The notes under the pieces: model-generated
The model's input: the letters and a program-made list of their open reading frames with translations, nothing else
Database searches by the model: none
What the model was told of the DNA's origin: nothing
Shown here: in pieces, positions 15,721-23,482 of the stretch
Layout of the letters: each line of letters starts with the position of its first letter
Numbering within the stretch: position 1 is the stretch's first letter
Program-made: the position numbers and the translations under genes
Source: Nonomuraea sp. SBT364
GTDB lineage: Bacteria; Actinomycetota; Actinomycetes; Streptosporangiales; Streptosporangiaceae
Assembly: GCF_001083785.1 (NCBI RefSeq)
Contig: NZ_LAVL01000057.1
Coordinates: forward strand, 1-49,225
Reading direction: 5' to 3'
DNA: 49,225 nt

Positions 15721-15753
15721 AGACACGATATGTCGCGTCTGCCGAAATCTCAA
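15721..15753 (-). promoter_or_regulatory. Promoter with overlapping palindromic operator for DUF4097-padR
   Basis: On the minus strand TTGAGA (15753-15748), a 17-bp spacer and TATCGT (15730-15725) form a good vegetative promoter, predicting a start near 15718. A 20-bp imperfect palindrome (15721-15740; 16 of 20 positions symmetric, arms AGAC/GTCT) covers the -10. A related ATGTATCGCGT lies at 15755-15765. Placement suggests autorepression by the PadR protein. Confidence 0.65.
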
Positions 15754-15777
15754 GATGTATCGCGTTATGGGCGAAGC

Positions 15778-15951
15778 TCAGTCCTCGTCGTCCAGCCGCG
15801 CGAGCCAGGTCGCCAGCCGCTCGACCGGGGTCTCGAACTCGGGGTTGAGGTCGACGAACTCGCGCAGCCGCTCGCCCAGCCACAGCAGGCTGACCTCTTC
15901 CTCGCCCCGCCGTTCGACCAGCTCCTCGATCCCCCGATCGGTGAAGTACAT
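15778..15951 (-). CDS. DUF6104 family small protein
   Basis: 57 residues starting M-Y-F-T-D-R-G-I-E-E-L and ending A-R-L-D-D-E-D, with GGAG upstream of ATG 15951. The central L-R-E-F-V-D-L-N-P-E-F-E-T-P-V-E-R-L-A-T-W-L segment is typical of this conserved actinobacterial family, which is regularly found next to kgd, as here. Acidic, soluble, predicted helical. Function unknown; the association with 2-oxoglutarate metabolism is by neighbourhood only. Confidence 0.85.
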   Translation of the reverse strand: MYFTDRGIEELVERRGEEEVSLLWLGERLREFVDLNPEFETPVERLATWLARLDDED

Positions 15952-16151
15952 GGTGCTCCGTTCAGTCAGCTCTTCAGCCGCGACGTGAGGTCCGCGGCCG
16001 GAATCCAGGCGTCCGCACGCCCGCGTCTGACTTTATCGAGGTCCGAGCGGTCTGCGGGACGACCCGATGACTGGCCGCGTGGGCGGCGACGGTGATCGGC
16101 CTGGGCGGCGGCTTTTGAGGGCGGCGCCCGCTTCACCTGTCCAAATCAGCA

Positions 16152-16179
16152 GTGAGCCCCCGCCGGGGCGGGGGCTCAC
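16152..16179 (-). terminator. Strong GC hairpin after kgd
   Basis: GTGAGCCCCCGCC (16152-16164) pairs with GGCGGGGGCTCAC (16167-16179), 14 nt past the kgd stop. There is no T-tract, but the stem is perfect. Confidence 0.85.
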
Positions 16180-16192
16180 CGGTGTGGCGTGA

Positions 16193-19100
16193 TCAGCCGA
16201 AGATCTGCTTCGCGATCTCCTCGAGCTCGGCGTCGTGGGCGGCGTGCGAGCCGGCCGCGGGCGAGCTGTTGGGGGTACGCGAGACGCGCCGCAGCGGGCG
16301 GCCGTCCAGCAGTTGCGGGTCCTCGGCCAGCTTGAGCGACAGGTAGGGCCACGCGCCCATGTTGACCGGCTCGTCCTGCGCCCACACCAGCTCGGCCTGC
16401 GACCCGTAGCGGGCCAGTTCGGCGTTGAGCTCCTCGGCGGGGTAGGGGTAGAGCCGCTCGATCCGGACCAGCGCGACGTCGTCGCGCCCGGAGCTCTCAC
16501 GAGCCGCGAGCAGGTCGTAGTGGATCTTGCCGAAGGACATCACGACCTTCGTCACCTTGGCCGGATCGACGGTGCTGTCGCCGATCACCGGCTGGAAGGT
16601 GCCGGAGGTGAAGTCCGACGCCTTGGACGTGGCCTTCTTGTGCCGCAGCAGCACCTTGGGCGTGAAGACGACCAGCGGCTTGTGCCGCCCCGACTCGACC
16701 TGCCAGCGCAGCAGGTGGAAGTAGTTGGCCGGGGTGGTCGGCTGCGCGACCGTCATGTTGTCGAGCGCGCAGACCTGAAGGAACCGCTCGATGCGGGCGG
16801 AGGAGTGGTCGGGGCCCTGGCCCTCGTAGCCGTGCGGCAGCAGCAGCACGACACCGGAGCGCTGGCCCCACTTCTGCTCGCCCGACGAGATGAACTCGTC
16901 GATGATCGTCTGGGCGCCGTTGACGAAGTCGCCGAACTGCGCCTCCCACGCCACCAGGGCGTCGGGACGCTCGACGCTGTAGCCGTACTCGAAGCCCAGC
17001 GCCGCGAACTCGCTCAGCAGCGAGTCGTAGACGTAGAACTTCGTGGTGCCCTCGTTGAACGACTTGAGTGGGGTGTGCTCGGCGCCCGTCACCCGGTCGA
17101 CCAGCACCGCGTGCCGCTGGGTGAAGGTGCCGCGCCGGGAGTCCTGGCCCACCAGGCGGACCGGGTGCCCGTCGATGAGCAGCGACCCGAACGCCAGCGT
17201 CTCGCCCATGCTCCAGTCGATCGAGTCCTGCTCGACCATCTGGCCGCGGCGCTGCAACACCGGCGCGAGACGCGGGTGGACGGTGAAGCCCTCGGGCAGG
17301 TTGAGCTGGGTGTCGACGATGCGCTTGAGCGTCTCGTCGCTGATCGCGGTCGGCGTGTCGTCGTGCGACCACTTGACGACCTCGGTCGGCGGCACCCGCA
17401 TCGCGCCCGCCTCCAGCGGCTTCTTGGCCGCCTCGCGGGTCTCGGTGAACGCCTGCTCCAGCTTGGCCTGGTAGTCGCGCAGCGCCGACTCGGCCTCCTC
17501 GACCGTGATGTCGCCCCGGCCGATCAGCGCCTCGGTGTAGAGCTTGCGGGTCGAGCGCTTGGCGTCGATCAGGTCGTACATCAGCGGCTGGGTGAAGGCC
17601 GGGTTGTCGCCCTCGTTGTGACCGCGGCGGCGGTAGCAGATGAGGTCGATCACGACGTCCTTGCGGAACGCCTGGCGGTATTCGTAGGCCAGCTCGCCCA
17701 CGCGCACCACGGCCTCGGGGTCGTCGCCGTTGACGTGGAAGATCGGCGCCTGGATCATCCGGGCCACGTCCGTCGCGTAGACGGAGGACCGGGAGGAGGC
17801 CGGCGAGGTGGTGAAGCCCACCTGGTTGTTGACCACCACGTGCACGGTGCCGCCGGTGCGGTAGCCGCGCAGCTGCGACAGGTTGAGCGTCTCGGCCACC
17901 ACGCCCTGGCCCGCGAAGGCCGCGTCGCCGTGGACGAGCACGGGCAGGACGGTGAAGCCCTCCTCGCCGCGCTCCAGCAGGTCCTGCTTGGCGCGGACGA
18001 CGCCCTCCAGCACCGGGTCGACCGCCTCCAGGTGCGACGGGTTGGCGACCACGGAGGCGCTGATCGTCTTGCCGCTGGGCGCGGTGAACGTGCCGGTCGC
18101 GCCGAGGTGGTACTTCACGTCGCCGGAGCCGTGCGCGGTGCGCGGGTCGATGTTGCCCTCGAACTCGCCGAAGATCTGCGCGTAGGACTTGCCCACGATG
18201 TTGGCGAGCACGTTGAGCCGGCCGCGGTGCGCCATGCCGATGACGACCTCGTCGAGGCCCTCGTCGGCGGCGTCGCTGATGACGGAGTCGAGCAGCGGGA
18301 TCAGCGACTCGCCGCCCTCCAGCGAGAAGCGCTTCTGGCCGACGAACTTCGTCTGCAGGAACGTCTCGAACGCCTCGGCGGTGTTGAGCCTGCTCAGGAT
18401 GTTGAGCTGCTCGTCGCGCTCGGGGGAGGCGTAGGGCTTCTCCACCCGCGCCTGGATCCAGGCCCGCTCCTCGGGGTTCTGGATGTGCATGTACTCGATG
18501 CCGACGGTGCGGCAGTAGGAGTCGCGCAGCACGCCCAGGATCTCGCGCAGCTTCATCAGCGGCCGGCCGCCGAAGCCGCCGGTGGCGAACTCGCGCTCCA
18601 GGTCCCACAGCGTCAGGCCGTGCGACTGGATGTCGAGGTCGGGGTGCTTGCGCTGCTTGTACTCGAGCGGGTCGGTCTCGGCCATGAGGTGGCCGCGCAC
18701 CCGGTAGGCGTGGATGAGCTCGATCACCCGCGCCGACTTGGCCACGTCCTCGTCGTGCGAGGCCGAGATGTCGCGCACCCAGCGGACCGGCTCGTACGGG
18801 ATGCGCAGCGCCTCGAAGATCTCATCGTAGAAGCCGTCCTCGCCGAGCAGCAGCCGGTGGATCGTGCGCAGGAAGTCGCCCGACTGGGCGCCCTGGATGA
18901 TCCGGTGGTCGTAGGTGCTGGTCAGCGTCATGACCTTGGAGACGGCCAGGCGCGAGAGCGTGTCGGGGGACGCGCCCTGGTATTCGGCCGGGTACTCCAT
19001 CGCGCCGACGCCGATGATCGTGCCCTGGCCGGGCATCAGGCGCGGCACGGAGTGGACGGTGCCGATCGTGCCGGGGTTGGTCAGCGAGATCGTGGTGCCG

Positions 19101-19831
19101 GTGAAGTCGTCGACGCCGAGCTTGCCGGCGCGGGCCTTGCGGACGACCTCCTCGTAGGCCATCCAGAACTGCCGGAAGTCCATGTCCTCGGCGGCCTTGA
19201 TGGACGGCACGAGGAGCTGGCGCTCGCCGTTGCTCTTCTGGACGTCGATGGCCAGGCCGAGACCCACGTGCTCGGGCTTGACCAGGGTCGGCTTGCCGTC
19301 GACCTCGGCGTAGAAGAAGTTCATCTCCGGCATGGCCTTCAGCGCCTTGACGATCGCGAAGCCGATCAGGTGCGTGAAGGAGACCTTGCCGCCGCGACCC
19401 CGCTTGAGGTGATTGTTGATCACGATGCGGTTGTCGATGAGCAGCTTGGCCGGGATGGCCCGGACGCTCGTCGCGGTCGGGACCGACAGCGAGGTGTCCA
19501 TGTTGGCGGCCGTACGGGCCGCCGCCCCGCGCAGCTTCACCTCTTCGGCGCCCTTGGGCACCGGGGTGACGGGCTGCTTGGGCTTCTCGGCCGGCGCCGG
19601 TGGCGGCGCTTTGACCGGAGCGGCAGCGGGCGCGGTCGCAGTGCCGTTCGCCGCCTCCCTGACCGGGGTACGGCCCGGTCCGTAATCAGGGTTGTAGTCA
19701 GCGAAGAAGTTCCACCAAGCCTTGTCGACAGACTCGGGATCTTGGAGGTACTTCTGGTACAGCTCGTCGACAAGCCACTCATTCTGACCAAAGCTTGCCA
19801 GCGGGTTTGTCCGCGACGACTCAGACGACAC
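16193..19831 (-). CDS. kgd: Multifunctional 2-oxoglutarate metabolism enzyme (decarboxylase / dehydrogenase E1-E2)
   Basis: 1212 residues from GTG 19831 (V-S-S-E-S-S); the frame stays open to a TTG at 19885, so the start is not certain. Order: N-terminal F-G-Q-N-E-W-L-V-D-E-L-Y segment, Ala/Pro-rich linker, E2-type acyltransferase domain with Y-D-H-R-I-I-Q-G-A near 330, then the thiamine diphosphate E1 domains (G-M-A-H-R-G-R-L-N-V-L, H-G-D-A-A-F-A-G-Q-G, G-H-N-E-G-D-N-P) and the pyrimidine-like/C-terminal domains. A lipoyl domain is absent, as in mycobacterial Kgd. It feeds succinyl-CoA or succinic semialdehyde into the TCA cycle and is usually inhibited by an FHA protein (GarA/OdhI). Confidence 0.96.
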   Translation of the reverse strand: MSSESSRTNPLASFGQNEWLVDELYQKYLQDPESVDKAWWNFFADYNPDYGPGRTPVREAANGTATAPAAAPVKAPPPAPAEKPKQPVTPVPKGAEEVKLRGAAARTAANMDTSLSVPTATSVRAIPAKLLIDNRIVINNHLKRGRGGKVSFTHLIGFAIVKALKAMPEMNFFYAEVDGKPTLVKPEHVGLGLAIDVQKSNGERQLLVPSIKAAEDMDFRQFWMAYEEVVRKARAGKLGVDDFTGTTISLTNPGTIGTVHSVPRLMPGQGTIIGVGAMEYPAEYQGASPDTLSRLAVSKVMTLTSTYDHRIIQGAQSGDFLRTIHRLLLGEDGFYDEIFEALRIPYEPVRWVRDISASHDEDVAKSARVIELIHAYRVRGHLMAETDPLEYKQRKHPDLDIQSHGLTLWDLEREFATGGFGGRPLMKLREILGVLRDSYCRTVGIEYMHIQNPEERAWIQARVEKPYASPERDEQLNILSRLNTAEAFETFLQTKFVGQKRFSLEGGESLIPLLDSVISDAADEGLDEVVIGMAHRGRLNVLANIVGKSYAQIFGEFEGNIDPRTAHGSGDVKYHLGATGTFTAPSGKTISASVVANPSHLEAVDPVLEGVVRAKQDLLERGEEGFTVLPVLVHGDAAFAGQGVVAETLNLSQLRGYRTGGTVHVVVNNQVGFTTSPASSRSSVYATDVARMIQAPIFHVNGDDPEAVVRVGELAYEYRQAFRKDVVIDLICYRRRGHNEGDNPAFTQPLMYDLIDAKRSTRKLYTEALIGRGDITVEEAESALRDYQAKLEQAFTETREAAKKPLEAGAMRVPPTEVVKWSHDDTPTAISDETLKRIVDTQLNLPEGFTVHPRLAPVLQRRGQMVEQDSIDWSMGETLAFGSLLIDGHPVRLVGQDSRRGTFTQRHAVLVDRVTGAEHTPLKSFNEGTTKFYVYDSLLSEFAALGFEYGYSVERPDALVAWEAQFGDFVNGAQTIIDEFISSGEQKWGQRSGVVLLLPHGYEGQGPDHSSARIERFLQVCALDNMTVAQPTTPANYFHLLRWQVESGRHKPLVVFTPKVLLRHKKATSKASDFTSGTFQPVIGDSTVDPAKVTKVVMSFGKIHYDLLAARESSGRDDVALVRIERLYPYPAEELNAELARYGSQAELVWAQDEPVNMGAWPYLSLKLAEDPQLLDGRPLRRVSRTPNSSPAAGSHAAHDAELEEIAKQIFG

Positions 19832-20035
19832 GGCGCAAATCGCCCTCTTCCGCAGATCGGCGTTGATGTTAGAGAACCTGTCCAAGGCTACTCGCCCGGA
19901 CCGACGGCGCGCGCCCGCGAGGCGCTGCCGCCTCGCCTGATCCTCTCAGGAGTGCCCGAAGAGGTCACGCCCCCCTAGTCAATCCAGGTGGTGCCGTCAA
20001 CATTACCGTTTGGTATCAACAGCGGGGCGCGAGGT

Positions 20036-20680
20036 TTAGTTCCCGCCGGCCACGACCCGCGAGGCGATCCGGACATCGGGGGACAGCCGGGTCAGAAGAT
20101 CGGCCAGTTCCTCGCCGGCTTCCTTCAGCTCCTCCATCGCCATCGGCTCCAGCCGCTCCAGCAGGAAGATCGCGTTGGTGGTCTCCTCGGTGAGCCGGGT
20201 GCGGGCCACCTGGCGCCAGTTCCACCTGCGGCAGGTGACGCCCACGTCGTCGCGCCAGATCACCTCGCCGGGCTCCGGCTGCCCGAGCGCCTCCTCCGAC
20301 GCCTCGTCGCCCGCCGCCCTGACGAGCCGGGGCGGGCCGGCATAGCGGTCGAGGTCCTCGCCGCCGATGGGCAGCGCGTGCTTCACGCTGATCGAGTTGT
20401 ACGCGTCGACGACCCGGTTGATCTCCGGCAGGGGCATCCTGCGGGTGAGGGCGTCGACCGAGGGGCGGGTGCGCTGCGGCTTGGCGCCGAAGGCGCGGTA
20501 GGCGTCCTTCCAGGCGTCGATCTTGTCCGCCTGGACCTCGTGCGTCGCCGCCTCGCTCAGCCAGGCGCGGGTCGTGTCGTCGGTGGGGCCGTTGCGCAGG
20601 CCGTGGGCCGTCATGGCCAGGACGGCGAAGTCCGGGCGGAGCGCGAGGACCGCCTCGTCCACCGTGATGTCGTCAAGCAT
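20036..20680 (-). CDS. Solo B3/B4 (phenylalanyl-tRNA synthetase beta-like) domain protein
   Basis: 214 residues. R-P-S-V-D-A-L-T-R-R, I-N-R-V-V-D-A-Y-N-S-I-S-V-K-H-A-L-P-I-G-G-E-D-L and V-I-W-R-D-D-V-G-V-T-C-R-R-W-N-W-R-Q are characteristic of the free-standing B3/4 proteins (COG3382). These resemble the editing domain of PheRS and may hydrolyse mischarged tRNA; that activity is not proven for this branch. Divergent from the regulator gene at 20752. Confidence 0.85.
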   Translation of the reverse strand: MLDDITVDEAVLALRPDFAVLAMTAHGLRNGPTDDTTRAWLSEAATHEVQADKIDAWKDAYRAFGAKPQRTRPSVDALTRRMPLPEINRVVDAYNSISVKHALPIGGEDLDRYAGPPRLVRAAGDEASEEALGQPEPGEVIWRDDVGVTCRRWNWRQVARTRLTEETTNAIFLLERLEPMAMEELKEAGEELADLLTRLSPDVRIASRVVAGGN

Positions 20681-20703
20681 GCGGCCAGTTTAGGAGGGCG
20701 CTA

Positions 20704-20737
20704 CCGCAAAAAACACTTTGCAAAAATCTCTTTGCGG
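20704..20737. promoter_or_regulatory. Two overlapping GCAAA-N6-TTTGC palindromes, operator of ArsR-like/MFS operon
   Basis: GCAAA (20706-20710)-N6-TTTGC (20717-20721) and GCAAA (20720-20724)-N6-TTTGC (20731-20735) are both perfect and overlap by two bases. Outer CC/GG extend the whole to a symmetric 34-bp element centred in TTTGCAAA. It ends 14 nt before ATG 20752 and lies between divergent genes. The layout suits cooperative binding of two dimers of the encoded ArsR-type regulator. Confidence 0.75.
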
Positions 20738-20751
20738 TCTATCGTCGAAGC

Positions 20752-21321
20752 ATGGAGGAAGAGTTCAAGATCAGTGATCCGCAGGTGCTCAAGGTCGTGG
20801 CCCACCCGCTGCGGGTGCGGCTGCTGGGCCTGCTGCGCGCCGACGGCCCCGCCACCGCGAGCGGGCTGGGCCGGGTGGTGGGCGAGAGCTCCGGCTCGAC
20901 CAGCTACCACCTGCGCGAGCTCGCCAAGTACGGCTTCATCGAGGAGGACCCCGATCAGCGCGACGGCCGCGAGCGCCGCTGGCGGTCCCGCCACCGCTAC
21001 ACCACCTGGGACAACCTGGAGATGTCGGGCAGCCCCGAAGGGCGCGAGGCGGTCAAGATCATGCGGATGCGTCAGGTTGCGGTGCTCGGGCGGCAGGTCC
21101 AGGAGTTCGACGAGGGCGAGTGGGGTGACGAGTGGGTGCGGGCCGCGGGGCTGAGCGACACGCTGGTCCGGCTGCCCGCCTCGGCCCTGCTGGAGCTCTC
21201 ACGCCAGGTCGGCGAACTGCTGGAGGAGTTCGGGGCCCGTCACGCGGACGCGCCGGACGCCGAGCAGGTCCTCGTCTGGATGGGCGGGTTCCCGCGCCGG
21301 ACGGGGGAGGAGGAGGCATGA
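20752..21321 (+). CDS. ArsR-type winged-helix transcriptional regulator
   Basis: 189 residues. The winged helix lies at about 8-85: V-A-H-P-L-R-V-R-L-L-G-L-L, S-S-G-S-T-S-Y-H-L-R-E-L-A-K-Y-G-F-I-E-E and a basic wing D-G-R-E-R-R-W-R-S. The C-terminal part is helical, without an obvious metal-binding Cys set, so the ligand is probably organic. It overlaps the MFS gene by 4 nt (ATGA). Likely represses itself and the exporter through the operator at 20704. Confidence 0.9.
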   Translation: MEEEFKISDPQVLKVVAHPLRVRLLGLLRADGPATASGLGRVVGESSGSTSYHLRELAKYGFIEEDPDQRDGRERRWRSRHRYTTWDNLEMSGSPEGREAVKIMRMRQVAVLGRQVQEFDEGEWGDEWVRAAGLSDTLVRLPASALLELSRQVGELLEEFGARHADAPDAEQVLVWMGGFPRRTGEEEA

Positions 21322-22655
21322 ACGCCCGGTCCGCGCTGCGGCGCTACATGCTGGTCGCGTTCCTGACCTGGCTGCCTTTAGGGCTCATGATGCCGGTGAT
21401 GGTGCTGCTGATGACCGAGCGGGGGCTCAGCCTGGCCCAGGTCGGGCTCGTCACGACGGTGTTCTCGATCGTCACGATCACGCTGGAGCTGCCCACGGGC
21501 GGGCTGGCCGACGTCGTCGGACGCCGCGTGGTGCTGGCCGCGTCGGCGGCGTTCACGCTCGGCGCGCTCGCGCTGATGGCGGTCTCGACGACGGTGTGGA
21601 TGTTTCTGGGCATGGCGGTGCTCAAGGGGGTGGGCCGCGCGCTGTCCAGCGGGCCCGCCACCGCCTGGTACGTCGACACGCTGCATGAGCTGGAGGGCCG
21701 CGACGCCGATCTCGGTCGGGGGCTGGCCAGGGGCGGGGCGATGGAGGCCGCGGCGCTCTGCCTGGGGGTGCTCGCGGGCGGGTTCGTGCCCCTCGTCGTG
21801 CCGCCCGGCCCGCTGCCCCCGCTCGCCGTCCCGGCCTTGGCCGGCGCCGTGGCGGCCGCGGTCCTGCTGGTGGTGGTGCTGATCGCGCTGCCCGAGCCGT
21901 CGCGGGACACGTACGGGAAGCGGGACAGGTACGGGAAGACCGATGGGCGCGGGACGTTGCGCGGGCTCGTGCGGGAGGTGCCCGCGACCGTCGGCGGCGG
22001 GGTGCGACTGGTGGCCGGCGCGCCGGTGCTGCGGCGGCTGATGCTGGTCGCCGCCGGGTCGGGGGTCGCGCTGACCGCCGTCGAGTTGCTCACCCCCGGG
22101 CGGCTGGCCGAGCTGGCGGGGACGGCCGAGCAGGGCAGCACCGCGTACGCGATCGTGGCGGCGCTCGGGTTCGCCGGCAGCGCGGCCGGGAGCGCGATGG
22201 CGCCCCGCGTGGCGCGGCTCGCGGGCCGCGCCACCGCGGCGGGCGGTCCGGCGCCGGTGGCCGGGGCGGTGGCGGGCACGCTGCTGACCGGGGCGTCCGT
22301 GGCAGCGCTGGCCGCGACGGCGGGGCTCGGCGGGGCGGCCGGGCTGGTGACGGCGGGGACCGCCTACGTCGTGCTGTTCGCCGGGCTCTCCGTGGCGGGC
22401 CTGCTGTGCCTGGAGATGACGCACAAGGCCGTGGACGCCGGGCGGCGCAACACCGTCACCTCGACGAGCTCGCTCGCGCTGCAGGCCGGCGGTGCGGCCT
22501 CCAACCTGGGGTTCGGCGCGCTGGCCACCGGGGCCGGCACGGCGGCCGCCTGGTCGGTGGCCGCCTGCCTGATCATGGCCTCGGCGTCGCTGTTCGTCAG
22601 GATGCCGCGGACCAGTCCAGCTCCGGGCCCACAGGTACGATCCGGCTCGGGTTGA
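21318..22655 (+). CDS. Major facilitator superfamily transporter, likely drug or metabolite exporter
   Basis: 445 residues from ATG 21318, preceded by GGAGGAGG. About 12 hydrophobic segments; loop 2-3 has G-G-L-A-D-V-V-G-R-R, the MFS motif A region. The long central loop (about 190-220) is basic and Tyr/Gly-rich. Coupled to the ArsR-like regulator. Its 3' end overlaps the convergent gene at 22597 by 59 nt. Confidence 0.88.
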   Translation: MNARSALRRYMLVAFLTWLPLGLMMPVMVLLMTERGLSLAQVGLVTTVFSIVTITLELPTGGLADVVGRRVVLAASAAFTLGALALMAVSTTVWMFLGMAVLKGVGRALSSGPATAWYVDTLHELEGRDADLGRGLARGGAMEAAALCLGVLAGGFVPLVVPPGPLPPLAVPALAGAVAAAVLLVVVLIALPEPSRDTYGKRDRYGKTDGRGTLRGLVREVPATVGGGVRLVAGAPVLRRLMLVAAGSGVALTAVELLTPGRLAELAGTAEQGSTAYAIVAALGFAGSAAGSAMAPRVARLAGRATAAGGPAPVAGAVAGTLLTGASVAALAATAGLGGAAGLVTAGTAYVVLFAGLSVAGLLCLEMTHKAVDAGRRNTVTSTSSLALQAGGAASNLGFGALATGAGTAAAWSVAACLIMASASLFVRMPRTSPAPGPQVRSGSG

Positions 22656-23436
22656 TGTTCGTCTGCGTGACGTAGTAGTGCCGCTTGATGTGGTCGAAGT
22701 CGGTGGTCTCGCCGAACGCCGGGATCGCGTACAGCCTCCTGGCGTACGACCACAGCGCCGGATAGTCGGTCAGGCGGCGCACCGAGCACTTGAAGTGGCC
22801 GTAGTAGACGCTGTCGAACCGGGCCAGCGTCGTGTAGAGGCGCACGTCGCTCTCGGTCAGCGTGCCGAAGAGGAACTCGCGGCCCGTCAGCCGCTCCTCC
22901 AGGAAGTCCAGCGTGGCGAAGACGCGGCCCACGGCCTCCTCGTACGCCTCCTGGGCGGTGGCGAAGCCGGCCTCGTAGACGGCGTTGTTGAGGCCGCGGT
23001 AGACGCGCTCGTTCATGGCGTCGATGTCCGGGCGCAGCGCCTCCGGGTAGAGGTCGGGCGTCCGGCTCCAGGTGGTCTCCAGGTCGAGGGTGATCCGCGG
23101 GAAGTCGTTGGTGACGATCCGCCCCTCCTTGCCGTCCCAGACGCAGGGCACCGTGTAGCGGCCCGTGAAGCCCGGGTCGGTGGCCAGGTAGAGCTCCGAC
23201 AGGTAGACGCCGTCCGGCACCCGCCAGCCCTTCTCGTCGCGGATCGGGTCCACGATCGTCACGTCCAGCAGGTCCTCGATGCCGAGGAGCCGGCGCACGA
23301 TCAGCACCCGCTGCGCCCACGGGCAGGCGTAGGAGGCGTAGAGCCGGTAGCGGCCCGGCTCGGGCGGGCCGAGCCGGTCGGTGAAACGGTTCGGCTGCCT
23401 GACGAAGCGCCCGTCATCGGCGATTTCACGTTTCAT
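22597..23436 (-). CDS. Glutathionyl-hydroquinone reductase-like GST (ECM4 family)
   Basis: 279 residues from ATG 23436. Thioredoxin-fold N-domain with the catalytic Y-A-C38-P-W-A motif of Xi-class GSTs, W-D-G-K-E-G-R-I-V-T-N-D-F-P-R and a helical C-domain with F-G-T-L-T-E-S-D-V-R-L-Y. Members reduce glutathionyl-(chloro)hydroquinones; since actinomycetes use mycothiol, the physiological conjugate here is probably a mycothiol adduct (inference). No ribosome site; the start is preceded by a TGTTCTACTGG element shared with the gene at 38247. Confidence 0.88.
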   Translation of the reverse strand: MKREIADDGRFVRQPNRFTDRLGPPEPGRYRLYASYACPWAQRVLIVRRLLGIEDLLDVTIVDPIRDEKGWRVPDGVYLSELYLATDPGFTGRYTVPCVWDGKEGRIVTNDFPRITLDLETTWSRTPDLYPEALRPDIDAMNERVYRGLNNAVYEAGFATAQEAYEEAVGRVFATLDFLEERLTGREFLFGTLTESDVRLYTTLARFDSVYYGHFKCSVRRLTDYPALWSYARRLYAIPAFGETTDFDHIKRHYYVTQTNINPSRIVPVGPELDWSAAS

Positions 23437-23440
23437 GGCC

Positions 23441-23451
23441 CCAGTAGAACA
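23441..23451 (-). promoter_or_regulatory. TGTTCTACTGG element 4 nt before the GST start
   Basis: The same 11 bases with the same 4-nt gap to the start codon occur before the gene at 38247. No Shine-Dalgarno sequence intervenes, so this may be the -10 region of a leaderless promoter (TG-n-TCTACT reads as an extended -10). Confidence 0.45.
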
Positions 23452-23482
23452 TGCTTCCGGAACGCCGGGCAGAATCTCGGGC

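Noticed and set aside
16235..19978. Very long open frame antisense to kgd
   Set aside because: It mirrors the GC-rich third-position bias of kgd, has a low-complexity Val/Leu/Arg/Asp composition and no family motif. The same applies to long antisense frames over the protease genes (366-1832, 1983-3800, 5922-7181).
19982..20035. Vegetative promoter directly upstream of kgd
   Set aside because: TTGACG with 17-bp spacing leads to TAGGGG, which lacks the final T and is not convincing.
23445..23458. KstR site upstream of the GST-like gene
   Set aside because: TAGAACATGCTTCC has only the left half; the GTT and final A of the consensus are missing.
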